This document shows, one piece after another, positions 33,449 through 41,499 of a stretch of DNA of 64,000 nucleotides (within the stretch, counting starts at the first letter, position 1; every line of letters starts with the position of its first letter). Origin of the DNA: JALEFZ01 sp039817415 (GTDB taxonomy: Bacteria; Bacteroidota; Bacteroidia; J057); assembly GCA_039817415.1 (NCBI GenBank), contig JBCBVV010000016.1:62001-126000 (forward strand), read 5' to 3'. The notes beneath the pieces are model-generated. The model saw nothing but the letters and a program-made list of their open reading frames with translations, had not been told where the DNA came from and ran no database searches. A program made the translations under genes and the position numbers.

Positions 33449-33955
33449 TTAGGAAGGTCTCTTATACACTGGAACCGTAGAGCAGGGTTCTCCAAAGCTC
33501 AATTTTTTGACTTTAGGCATCAATCTTCTAGTCGCTTCCACATAGATGGATGTAGGAATTTCAATCGTGCTACATCCCTTCAACACAACTGGTCGATCTT
33601 GAAATTCATCCCAATCAATTTGATTGAGCGTTTCCATCCATAGATAGGATTCCAATTCTTCCTCCGTACCAAAGACGACAGTTTTTGCAAAGGGTTGGAG
33701 TTTGGTTTCCAAAATCATCCATGCCCACGTTTGGATAATAGCATCAGTAGAACAAGTGATGGCCACATGTTTATCCTGATACTGAGACCAGTCGTGTTCC
33801 TTGCTCCATGCACGGAAATCCCTCTCACGTAAAATCAGGCCTTGAAACAGTTGGTCTTTTATATCAAGGACCACACGCTCACCTTCTGGTACATAATCTT
33901 CTAGCTTGAAGGTAATGAGCGGGCTATTGGCCAAACGGTTTACGACTTCAGACAT
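33449..33955 (-). CDS. DUF2480 family protein
   Basis: A 168-residue cytoplasmic protein matching the DUF2480 family of Bacteroidota: it begins MSEVVNRLANSPLITFKLED, has FRAWSKEHDWSQYQDKHVAI, TDAIIQTWAWMILETKL, and ends with VVLKGCSTIEIPTSIYVE and a Cys-containing FGEPCSTVPVYK tail. The biochemical role is unknown. I start at the ATG at 33955; a TTG two codons earlier is possible. It is between the SPFH gene and hflX with its own intergenic gaps (113 and 164 bases) and no clear operon partners. Confidence 0.85.
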   Translation of the reverse strand: MSEVVNRLANSPLITFKLEDYVPEGERVVLDIKDQLFQGLILRERDFRAWSKEHDWSQYQDKHVAITCSTDAIIQTWAWMILETKLQPFAKTVVFGTEEELESYLWMETLNQIDWDEFQDRPVVLKGCSTIEIPTSIYVEATRRLMPKVKKLSFGEPCSTVPVYKRPS

Positions 33956-34119
33956 AAACAATAAATGATAATATAATTCAAGGAATGCTCTGCCAGAAAA
34001 GGCAAATATCCACTAAATAATATACGAAATATTTATAGCTTTTACGAGGGAGGATTAACCAGAGTTTAAAGATAAAGGATGAGAAATATCTCCTCCAAGC
34101 TGAAAACAATTGCTGCTAC

Positions 34120-35328
34120 CTAGCCTTCATTAGCCATTTCTTCGGCCATTTTGAAGTATTGGTATTGTTCGAGAAAGGGATGTGGTGTTCCATTGTATTG
34201 CTTGCGCGTATACCCTTTTACCAAAAATTCAACCAACATTCCTCTAAGTTCGTCCAGGTTCAACTTGCTGTGGGCAGAAATACAAACAGCGGGAACGTTT
34301 GCCTTTTTGACATAGCTCTCTTCCAGATGTTTCCTTTGGGCATCATCTAGCAGGTCGATCTTATTGAAAACGGTAAAGATCAGTTTGTCCTCAATACCCA
34401 AGGATTTCAGTGTCTCTTTTACGTTTTCCATGTGTTCCTCGCAGTTTGGATTAGAGGCATCTACAACATGAACGAGAATATCCGATTCTTGTGCCTCCGC
34501 CAGCGTACTTTTAAAGGACTCCACCAAGTGATGAGGAAGTTTGCGGATAAACCCTACTGTATCTGAGAGTAGGAAAGGTATGCCTTTCAAGGCAGTTCTT
34601 CTTACAGTTGTATCCAGCGTTGCAAAGAGTTTGTCCTCTGCTAATACATTGGCCTTGGTGATCCTATTCATCAGGGTTGACTTGCCAACGTTGGTATAAC
34701 CAACAAGCGCAACCCGGACGTATTGAGATCTGTTTTTCCTTCTTGTTGTATCCTGGCGATCGATCTTTACCAATTGCCTTTTCAGGTGTGTAATTTTTTC
34801 ACGAATGATTCGGCGGTCAGTTTCGATCTCTTTTTCACCTGCACCTTTTAAGCCTATACCTCCTTTTTGACGAGAAAGGTGAGTCCACATACCGGTTAAT
34901 CTTGGAAGGAGATATTGGTAGTTGGCCAATTCTACTTGTGCTTTCGCTTGCGCAGTCTTCGCCCGTTCCATAAAAATATGTAGGATCAAAGAAGATCTGT
35001 CTAGCACCTTGATTCCAAAGGCCTTATCTAGGTTTCTTATTTGTGAAGGGGAAAGGTCATCATCAAAAATGACCAAATCGGCTTCATTCTCCTCAACGGC
35101 CAAGGCTATCTCTTCTAGCTTTCCTTTGCCTACGTAGGTGGCATTGTGAGGCCTATCGAGGCGCTGTATGAAGGTCTGAACGGTTAGTGCTCCGGCAGTT
35201 TGAGCCAGAAAGGCTAATTCATCTAGGTATTCCTCTGCTTGAAGAAAATCCATTTCTCTTGTACATACGCCTACTAATATCGCCTTCTCGGGTTCTTGTT
35301 TTGTAAGGATTTTCTTCTTTTCAATCAT
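34120..35328 (-). CDS. hflX: GTPase HflX
   Basis: A 402-residue HflX, a ribosome-associated GTPase that splits stalled or hibernating ribosomes. The N-terminal domain has YVGKGKLEEI and LVIFDDDLSPSQIRNLDKAF, the central helical region GERAKTAQ-like (MERAKTAQAKAQVELANYQY) and GGIGLKGAGEKEIETDRR. The G domain starts near residue 205 with GYTNVGKST (G1), DTVGFIRKLP (G3) and FNKIDL (G4). The C-terminus is short, as is usual. The gene is followed by an intergenic stretch without an obvious terminator and stands 128 bases from the glycosyltransferase gene upstream. Confidence 0.95.
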   Translation of the reverse strand: MIEKKKILTKQEPEKAILVGVCTREMDFLQAEEYLDELAFLAQTAGALTVQTFIQRLDRPHNATYVGKGKLEEIALAVEENEADLVIFDDDLSPSQIRNLDKAFGIKVLDRSSLILHIFMERAKTAQAKAQVELANYQYLLPRLTGMWTHLSRQKGGIGLKGAGEKEIETDRRIIREKITHLKRQLVKIDRQDTTRRKNRSQYVRVALVGYTNVGKSTLMNRITKANVLAEDKLFATLDTTVRRTALKGIPFLLSDTVGFIRKLPHHLVESFKSTLAEAQESDILVHVVDASNPNCEEHMENVKETLKSLGIEDKLIFTVFNKIDLLDDAQRKHLEESYVKKANVPAVCISAHSKLNLDELRGMLVEFLVKGYTRKQYNGTPHPFLEQYQYFKMAEEMANEG

Positions 35329-35455
35329 GTATAATTGCTGAATAGTATCTGCTGATGTTTTTAGATTACCTGAGGAATACTAATACGGAAAATGTAGATC
35401 GCTAGTTATCTGAATCTCACATATAAAGTTACCAAAAAATCTTGGGAAGGGAGAA

Positions 35456-36535
35456 TCAGGTGAGACCTTGTAGCCAATTCATCAATTTGACAGTAGCGTG
35501 CTGTTGCGCATATACCTCGACAGCTCTTTTTCTTGCTCCTTTTCCTAGATTTTGCCTTAAATTCTCATCATTCATGAGTTTTTTAAGTGCATTGGCAAGT
35601 GATTTGGCTTCATAGGAATCTACGATGAGCCCAGTTTCTTCATGTATGATGGTTTCCCTCATGGAGGGCACATCGAATGCCACGGCAGGAATGCCCACAC
35701 TCATGGCTTCAATTAATGCATTGCTTGTCCCTTCTCCTTTATTGGAGGGTAATACGAATATACCACACCTTGCCAAAAGCGGAGTAACCTCATGATGGAA
35801 ACCATGGAAAGTTACCTCTTCTTCTACCCCTAGTTCCTGGCTAAGTTCGATCAGCCTAATTCCTTCATCCCCAATTCCCCAGATGTGAAGATGGGCTTCA
35901 GGAAAATTGGCACGAACAATGGCAAAGGCCCTTAGTGCCATGTCAATTCCCTTTTCAGGAGACAATCTGGCTACAATTCCGATGTGATGCTTTTGTTGAA
36001 GCTCTGGTTGATAAAATCGGGTATCTACTCCATTAGGTATGATGGTATGCTCTAAGGCTTTGGTCTGGGGGAATCTCTCCACAAATGGTTTCCATACGTC
36101 GTATGAGTTTGCCATGAAGCCTGTGAGTATTCTAGATATGTACCAGTGGTTGACAAAGTTATTTTTAAAAGGAAAAGAAAGTCCTCTTCGAAGTAGGATG
36201 TGTGGGACAGAGGCCCATTTGCCTGCCAATCCTACTACCTTTAATTCTACACTGGAGTTAAGCAGAAGGTAAGAAGGATTAAAAGCTGAAATTAGGTTTC
36301 TGACTTTTGTGAGCTTGAAAGGATTCAGCATGCTCCAGCTTGCCAGTTTGATCTCATCATGAGGAATATTTGACTCCTTAAGTCTTTGGCTGAGTTGGGA
36401 ATTTTTGTAGGTGATAAGGCGGACATTCCACCTTTCTTCAATAAGTTCTTTAGAGCAGGTAAAAAACCATTTTTCTCCTCCTCCCCAGCTTTTTGAAAGA
36501 TTTACCAGAAGTACAGAAGGGGCATCAGCTGACAT
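35456..36535 (-). CDS. Glycosyltransferase family 4 protein
   Basis: A 359-residue GT-B fold glycosyltransferase. The N-terminal half has VNLSKSWGGGEKWFF (nucleotide-sugar lobe), and the C-terminal half the GT4 hallmark: GIVARLSPEKGIDMALRAFA, HIWGIGDEGI and the EX7E-type motif in FVLPSNKGEGTSNALIEAMS followed by VGIPAVAFDVPSMRETI. It likely adds a sugar to lipid-linked or outer-membrane glycans in the cytoplasm. It overlaps the GT2 gene by 11 bases, so the two are translationally coupled and probably work on the same glycan, for instance LPS core. Confidence 0.92.
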   Translation of the reverse strand: MSADAPSVLLVNLSKSWGGGEKWFFTCSKELIEERWNVRLITYKNSQLSQRLKESNIPHDEIKLASWSMLNPFKLTKVRNLISAFNPSYLLLNSSVELKVVGLAGKWASVPHILLRRGLSFPFKNNFVNHWYISRILTGFMANSYDVWKPFVERFPQTKALEHTIIPNGVDTRFYQPELQQKHHIGIVARLSPEKGIDMALRAFAIVRANFPEAHLHIWGIGDEGIRLIELSQELGVEEEVTFHGFHHEVTPLLARCGIFVLPSNKGEGTSNALIEAMSVGIPAVAFDVPSMRETIIHEETGLIVDSYEAKSLANALKKLMNDENLRQNLGKGARKRAVEVYAQQHATVKLMNWLQGLT

Positions 36536-37295
36536 GAGAAGAGGCGTTTTTGTCGAGTTCGCGGAGTTTGGCGTAGCGAAGATAGCCAGATATGGCTGAT
36601 AATCTAGCTATTTGGTAGCCATGGTATCCATCCAAAAACCCAAATTTAAAAATATATTCTTTTAAAAAGCGCCAAATGGGGTTGAAGGCAAGTTTCCACC
36701 AGTGGTATTTTTTCCCAGCCTTGAATTTTGATTCTGCTGCCAGTGTAGAAAAATAGTTGATTTGCTGAAGGTGATCTTCAAGGCTATCTATGGTATAATG
36801 AAGGATATGGCCCTTTAGTTCTTGAACAACTTCTCCCTTTTTGGGGGTTAGAACATCATGAGGATTAAGGCCTTTCCATGAGGCAACATTCCTATCCACT
36901 AGTCTTACCCTTTTATCCGGGTACCATGCTCCATGTTTGATCCACTTTCCGCAATATCTGTTCATTCTCCTCATCCGATAGGCATTTGAAGACCTATTTT
37001 TTTTGATAGCTTGGATTTCGAGTTGCAGCTCATCTTGTAATTCTTCGTCTGCGTCGAGGGATAGAACCAGGTCGTAACTAGCTTGTTGAAGGGCAAAGTT
37101 TTTTTGTTGGATATGGCCCTCAAATTCTCTGCTGATAAAGATGACATTATATGCTTCAGAAACCTCTTTGGTTTTATCTGTTGAAAAGGAATCAACAATG
37201 ATAATCTCATCTGCAATGTTCACAACGGAGTCTAAACATCTGGCAATGTTTTTCTCTTCATTTTTAGTGATAATGACAACAGATAGAGCTTCCAT
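36525..37295 (-). CDS. Glycosyltransferase family 2 protein (WaaE/KdtX-like)
   Basis: A 256-residue GT-A fold enzyme. It starts with LSVVIITKNEEKNIARCLDS, has EIIIVDSFSTDKTKE, and the metal-binding DXD-type motif LSLDADEEL. The middle RMRRMNRYCGKWIKHGAWYP and LVDRNVASWKGLNPHD, and the C-terminal KEYIFKFGFLDGYHG with amphipathic ends, match the LPS-core beta-1,4-glucosyltransferase WaaE/KdtX group. A membrane-associating helix near the end is usual in this group. The overlap with the GT4 gene indicates a joint role in envelope glycan assembly; the donor sugar cannot be read. Confidence 0.9.
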   Translation of the reverse strand: MEALSVVIITKNEEKNIARCLDSVVNIADEIIIVDSFSTDKTKEVSEAYNVIFISREFEGHIQQKNFALQQASYDLVLSLDADEELQDELQLEIQAIKKNRSSNAYRMRRMNRYCGKWIKHGAWYPDKRVRLVDRNVASWKGLNPHDVLTPKKGEVVQELKGHILHYTIDSLEDHLQQINYFSTLAAESKFKAGKKYHWWKLAFNPIWRFLKEYIFKFGFLDGYHGYQIARLSAISGYLRYAKLRELDKNASSHVS

Positions 37296-37360
37296 GTGGA
37301 AAGTTGGGAGTTAATCCATTCGAAATTAGCCCATTTCCATGAAAGTTCAGCTTTTTGTAC

Positions 37361-37389
37361 AAAAAAAGGGGACTAACTGCCCCCCTTTT
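37361..37389 (-). terminator. Intrinsic terminator of DUF6089 gene
   Basis: AAAAGGGG (37364-37371) pairs with CCCCTTTT (37382-37389); on the minus strand the hairpin ends in TTTTTTT. It lies 20 bases after the barrel gene stop. Confidence 0.8.
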
Positions 37390-37409
37390 CAATATGATGA
37401 TTGTAAATA

Positions 37410-38219
37410 TTATTGCTTATCCAGATAGTAGTTGAAAGAGAAGTTTACGATCATGTAACCATCATTTGATGCTGGATTCCCTCTGATCACACCTTCTTCG
37501 AAATCATAAATATCTGTATTCATAGACAGGGATGCTGCTACATTACCCATGATCTCGGCCATTTGAGGCTGGCTAGGGTAAACCGTACTAACATCATCTA
37601 GGTAGTCGGTGAAGGTTATTCTATACCCCACTTCAATTGACACACCTGTGAATTCAGTCATTCTGTAGCTAATCCCAAATCCTAATGGGAAACTGATTTG
37701 GAACCTAGAATAGGCGCCTTTTCCTCCAGGTAGAAGTTGACCTTCAGTTCCTAGTGGCTGTAGGTCATACCATACTCCTTGGTATCTTGCTTTTGGATTA
37801 TGATAGAACATGCCGAATCCCATGAATCCGTATGGAGTCAGGTGGGGGCTAAGGTTTGCAGTAGCAAAATCTAGATCTCTTAGCATGTCGACTACTACAA
37901 CAGCACTCAGTTCGTAGATATTTGATTTGAAGTGTAAGTTTCTGGCTTTACGTCCAAAGTCTGTGGAAAGAGCATCCGTAGCCTCGATTTGTCCCATAGC
38001 CGCACCCAAACGAAGGGAAGTGCTAGGACTTAGGTATCTTTGGAAGGATACCTGACCGGCAGGCTTAAAATAAGTACTCACAAAGCGATCTGTCATTTCG
38101 CCGTAGTAGGTGGATGTACCCAGACCAGCATTGATCACATTTGACCTTTGTGCATATGACAAGTGTCCAAATAAGAGCAGGCTTAAGGAGGTGGCAATGA
38201 GTATAAGGGTTTTTTTCAT
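37410..38219 (-). CDS. DUF6089 family outer-membrane beta-barrel protein (PorG-like)
   Basis: A 269-residue protein with a signal peptide (cleavage about residue 23, LSYAQ). The mature part shows alternating barrel strands: VINAGLGTSTYYGEMTD, GQVSFQRYLSPSTSLRLGAA, LTPYGFMGFGMFYHNP, FPLGFGISYRMTEFTGVSIE and an aromatic C-terminal strand (MIVNFSFNYYL). The FxTYYGEM-type start and YGFMGFGMFYHNPKA are typical of DUF6089, a family that includes the T9SS component PorG. A T9SS role is plausible given the secreted T9SS substrates here, but not shown. Confidence 0.8.
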   Translation of the reverse strand: MKKTLILIATSLSLLLFGHLSYAQRSNVINAGLGTSTYYGEMTDRFVSTYFKPAGQVSFQRYLSPSTSLRLGAAMGQIEATDALSTDFGRKARNLHFKSNIYELSAVVVVDMLRDLDFATANLSPHLTPYGFMGFGMFYHNPKARYQGVWYDLQPLGTEGQLLPGGKGAYSRFQISFPLGFGISYRMTEFTGVSIEVGYRITFTDYLDDVSTVYPSQPQMAEIMGNVAASLSMNTDIYDFEEGVIRGNPASNDGYMIVNFSFNYYLDKQ

Positions 38220-38541
38220 GTGAATAGATTGTTACCGAAATAAGGCGGTAGAAGGCGAAAAACTCTGGATAGAATTTAGTTTAATTGGAAGAACTAGTGT
38301 GTAGGGGTGTTTGTGCCTGTCGGTTCAAAATTTATTCCAAGGAAAGGAAATTGACCTTATTGTATTTATTGGTCTGCATAAAGCATTCCACTATTAAGAT
38401 AAATTATGAAAAATGTCTCAAGTAGTATTGACCCCAGCTGGAAAATAAATTGCGCAAAAGGAACAAATTTGCGGTTGAGTCTTTTTCTACTTGAATTTGC
38501 TTATTTGTGTTAAATTCCTTTTTCGTCAAATTTCTACCTAT
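38220..38541. other. 322-base divergent intergenic region, no gene found
   Basis: AT-rich space between the divergent DUF6089 and SdiA-regulated-like genes. I see no open frame, hairpin terminator or tRNA. It should hold promoters for both genes, but no exact TAnnTTTG box is evident. Confidence 0.6.
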
Positions 38542-39519
38542 ATGAAGACACCATTTGGACTTGTAAGAATTGCCTGTATTTGTATAGTTTTTTCCTTCTC
38601 ATGCTCATCAACTCCGGCAGAAGAAAAAAAATCTCAGACTCCAACGCAGAAATCGGATTCTAATAAACGTAAGGTACAGTCTGTGACTAATTCATTGGAC
38701 AGTAGGCCTTATGACCTCGATAAACCTGATTATTCCTACTTCCTTTCAGATCAACTCGAAGAGGTATCTGGATTAACCTATGTAGGAGAGCAAAAATTCC
38801 TTATGGTTCAGGACGAGAACGGCATTGTGTTTACCTGGGACGAAAACAGCAGACAGATTGAATCTACTCGAATATTTGGATCAGATGGGGATTATGAAGG
38901 AATCGAACTGGTAGGTGATCAGGTCTATGTTGCCAAGCATAATGGAACATTATACCAATATGAAATGGGTAAGATGGATGATTCTACATCTCTTAAACAT
39001 GGAACCTATCTCAAGGGAGAGAATGACATTGAAGGCCTTGGATACCTGGAGGAAGAAGGCGTCCTATTGCTGATTTGTAAAGAGCCATTGATTGCAGATG
39101 GTGAAATGGATAAACAATACAGAGCAATATATGCTTACGATATAGAAGAAGATGAGCTAAAAGATAGCCCATGGATGATCATCGATGTTAAAGCTTTTTA
39201 CAATTGGTTGGCCGAAAGAAAGGGAGATTCGCGGGTTGAGGCAGTTGCCTATGACAATGACCCAATGAAGAAAAAAGCCCTTGCACCTTCCGGTATTGCG
39301 GTACATCCCATCAGCGGCAATCTATATGTATTAGCCCACAGGTCCCAATTGCTGTTGGAGATGGACACAAAAGGAAATTTCATTCATGCTTATTTCCTAG
39401 ACAGGAGGATCTTTGAACAGGCAGAGGGCATTACTTTTAAGGAGAATGGCGACCTGTATATTTCCAGTGAAGGAGTAGAGGGACCTGCCAGTTTACTTGG
39501 ATTTACCTATAACCCATGA
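38542..39519 (+). CDS. SdiA-regulated-domain lipoprotein (phytase-like propeller)
   Basis: A 325-residue lipoprotein from ATG 38542; the longer frame from 38491 would bury the signal peptide. The signal ends in FSFSC with lipidated Cys20. Residues ~60-320 fit the SdiA-regulated/phytase-like beta-propeller: EEVSGLTYVGEQKFLMVQDE, DYEGIELVGDQVYVAKHNG, DIEGLGYLEEEGVLLLICKE and PSGIAVHPISGNLYVLAHRS. The family is widespread but poorly characterised. The 3' end overlaps the next gene by four bases (ATGA), so the two are coupled. Confidence 0.88.
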   Translation: MKTPFGLVRIACICIVFSFSCSSTPAEEKKSQTPTQKSDSNKRKVQSVTNSLDSRPYDLDKPDYSYFLSDQLEEVSGLTYVGEQKFLMVQDENGIVFTWDENSRQIESTRIFGSDGDYEGIELVGDQVYVAKHNGTLYQYEMGKMDDSTSLKHGTYLKGENDIEGLGYLEEEGVLLLICKEPLIADGEMDKQYRAIYAYDIEEDELKDSPWMIIDVKAFYNWLAERKGDSRVEAVAYDNDPMKKKALAPSGIAVHPISGNLYVLAHRSQLLLEMDTKGNFIHAYFLDRRIFEQAEGITFKENGDLYISSEGVEGPASLLGFTYNP

Positions 39520-40142
39520 CCACAGATCAGGTAAAAAGTTGGTTTGGAAGAATGTGGCAGGACTATATGCCTGAAATTTATCAGGAAGGAGTCCTGAATA
39601 ATTCGCTTATGGTCCTGTCTACCATGCATCAGTTTTTTTCTCAAGCCCATTTACCTGAATTAAAGGCATGGTTAGCCCCTACTATCGCCTTTCCTTCATT
39701 CCAAAAAGAAGATTACCTGAATTGGGAAACCTTTTATGTCAAAAAAAAGCTCCTCGGACAAAGCTCAGATTTGATCCTTACTTATAAGCAGGAGGTCAAA
39801 GCAGTTTTAAAATTAAATTATAAAGCCGGAGGCTATGGGAACCATGTAAATGACCTAGCCTTTCTAGATCTTATTCATAAGATTAGAGGGACTGCCAATA
39901 TTTATTTGGCCATAAACCCCAAAACTGGATTACTAGAGACAAATATGCCCTTCTCGATTGCAGAAGATGTGTTATTAGTTTATGCGGTTGTGAATCAAGA
40001 ATCTTCTTTTAGCCTGGATTTATCTCATTTAAAGGAGTTCAGTAATAATTCCCTGTATTGGTATCATTTTCTGCTTTTGAAAGGGCGGATTGGGGATGCT
40101 AAGATTAGTTTTTCGATGGTAGAGGGCCACCAGAATGGATGA
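39516..40142 (+). CDS. Unknown protein, possible PD-(D/E)XK-like core
   Basis: I do not recognise this 208-residue protein. It is globular with no signal peptide or membrane helix. One short segment, SSDLILTYKQEVKAVLKLNY (about residues 87-106), has the spacing of a D-x(n)-ExK core (Asp89, Glu97, Lys99), flanked by helices as in restriction-endonuclease-like folds. The context is against a mobile element: it overlaps the SdiA-regulated-like lipoprotein gene by four bases and precedes a glycosyltransferase gene. The nuclease idea is a weak lead; a conserved housekeeping or metabolic protein is equally possible. Confidence 0.5.
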   Translation: MTTDQVKSWFGRMWQDYMPEIYQEGVLNNSLMVLSTMHQFFSQAHLPELKAWLAPTIAFPSFQKEDYLNWETFYVKKKLLGQSSDLILTYKQEVKAVLKLNYKAGGYGNHVNDLAFLDLIHKIRGTANIYLAINPKTGLLETNMPFSIAEDVLLVYAVVNQESSFSLDLSHLKEFSNNSLYWYHFLLLKGRIGDAKISFSMVEGHQNG

Positions 40143-40199
40143 GGAATTATTCATGTATCGAGGAAAAATGTTTGGAGGTGAGACAAAGCTTTTTTATCT

Positions 40200-40226
40200 T
40201 AGTGTAAAGGGACTATTACTACACTA
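40200..40226. promoter_or_regulatory. Spaced inverted repeat upstream of glycosyltransferase gene
   Basis: TAGTGTA (40200-40206) and TACACTA (40220-40226) are complementary, 13 bases apart. It lies between the end of the unknown gene and the terminator hairpin at 40258-40285. Confidence 0.3.
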
Positions 40227-40257
40227 TTTCTTTTTTAGAATTTATCGCAAAAATTCG

Positions 40258-40285
40258 CCTGCCCATTATGCGGCAGGTTTTTTTT
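40258..40285 (+). terminator. Intrinsic terminator ending seven bases before glycosyltransferase ATG
   Basis: CCTGCC (40258-40263), loop, GGCAGG (40272-40277), then eight T. It ends 116-143 bases after the unknown gene and only seven bases before the next ATG, so its U-tract occupies the expected ribosome-binding site. Confidence 0.75.
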
Positions 40286-40292
40286 GTTTGTT

Positions 40293-41399
40293 ATGAAGCA
40301 TATCGTCCTGTCGGTACTTGATTGGGGCTTGGGGCATGCCACTCGAAGCATGCCTTTGATTGATCATTTGCTAGCAAATGGTCATAAAGTAACCCTTGCT
40401 TCTAGTGGAGTTGCTGGAGTCCTTTTGCAACAAAAATATCCCCAGCTACCCTATCTAGCCTTACCTGACAACAACATTCGATACTCCAAAAGATTCTCTC
40501 AAAACCTCTCTATTCTTCTCCAGACTCCTCTTTTTATCCAAAACATTCGCAAGGAACAGAAACTCTTAAATCGATATGTAAAGGCTAGTAAAGTAGATGG
40601 CATCATTTCGGATCACCGCTATGGTTGTTGGTCTAAGGAAGTACCTTCTGTCTTTGTCGCTCATCAATTGTCCTTGCTTCTTCCTAATCATCTTAGCTGG
40701 GCTAGAAAAGGGCTGTTCAACCTTCATCTTAATTGGCTAAAGAATTTTGAAGAAATATGGATTCCTGATTTCGAAGGTGAACAAAGTTTGTCTGGAACAC
40801 TTTCGCAGGCCTTTCCTCTCCCTCCTAAATGTCATTTCATCGGCCCCTTGTCTAGGTTCTCTAGTCAACAAAATCTGGATACCAATGATTTGGATACACC
40901 TTTCAGAATTTTGGGAATTCTGTCAGGACCGGAACCCCAGCGAAGCATGTTTATGAAGATTCTCCTCGAAAAGTTGTCTCGGGTGGAGGGTGATCATTTA
41001 TTGCTAATGGGAAGGCCAGATTTAGCTGATGAACAATGGCATCAGCATGTACGGATAGTACCACATTTGGGGGAGGTAGAGCTCATGAAGCATATTTCGC
41101 AAGCTTCACTTGTCATATCGCGTACAGGTTATTCCAGCTTGATGGACTATTCGATTTTAGGGTGTAGATCAGTGTTAGGGATACCCACACCAGGGCAATC
41201 CGAACAGGAATATCTAGGATTAAATTTAGGGAGCAGAGAAATGATCCATTGTATATCTCAAAATGAGCTGATTAACAGTGATTTAGGATATTTTCTCAGA
41301 GAGCCTAGAGGCTTTAAAAGTAGGCAAAATGGGAGAGTTTTTGAGGAAAAGTTGAATGGATGGATAAGGAAACTTTCATCTATAAAAACGAATGATTGA
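40293..41399 (+). CDS. Glycosyltransferase, MurG/UDP-glycosyltransferase-like (MJ1255 type)
   Basis: A 368-residue GT-B protein from ATG 40293 (a TTG three codons earlier is less likely). It starts KHIVLSVLDWGLGHATRSMP, the glycine-rich start of the MJ1255-like family, and continues with LLANGHKVTLASSGVAG and DGIISDHRYG. The C-terminal lobe has FRILGILSGPEPQR, HVRIVPHLGEVELMKHIS and the donor-site segment VISRTGYSSLMDYSILGCRS followed by IPTPGQSEQEYLG. It likely transfers a sugar from a UDP donor to a glycan or lipid. Its start codon directly follows a terminator U-tract, which is unusual. No partner gene is close downstream. Confidence 0.85.
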   Translation: MKHIVLSVLDWGLGHATRSMPLIDHLLANGHKVTLASSGVAGVLLQQKYPQLPYLALPDNNIRYSKRFSQNLSILLQTPLFIQNIRKEQKLLNRYVKASKVDGIISDHRYGCWSKEVPSVFVAHQLSLLLPNHLSWARKGLFNLHLNWLKNFEEIWIPDFEGEQSLSGTLSQAFPLPPKCHFIGPLSRFSSQQNLDTNDLDTPFRILGILSGPEPQRSMFMKILLEKLSRVEGDHLLLMGRPDLADEQWHQHVRIVPHLGEVELMKHISQASLVISRTGYSSLMDYSILGCRSVLGIPTPGQSEQEYLGLNLGSREMIHCISQNELINSDLGYFLREPRGFKSRQNGRVFEEKLNGWIRKLSSIKTND

Positions 41400-41499
41400 T
41401 AAATTCATTACTTTTAATTGTTGGTCGGGGTTGAGACAATAGCGAAAACCACCCATCATCCCCTCATCTACACGCTAACCTAGAAACAAATAGAGTTCT

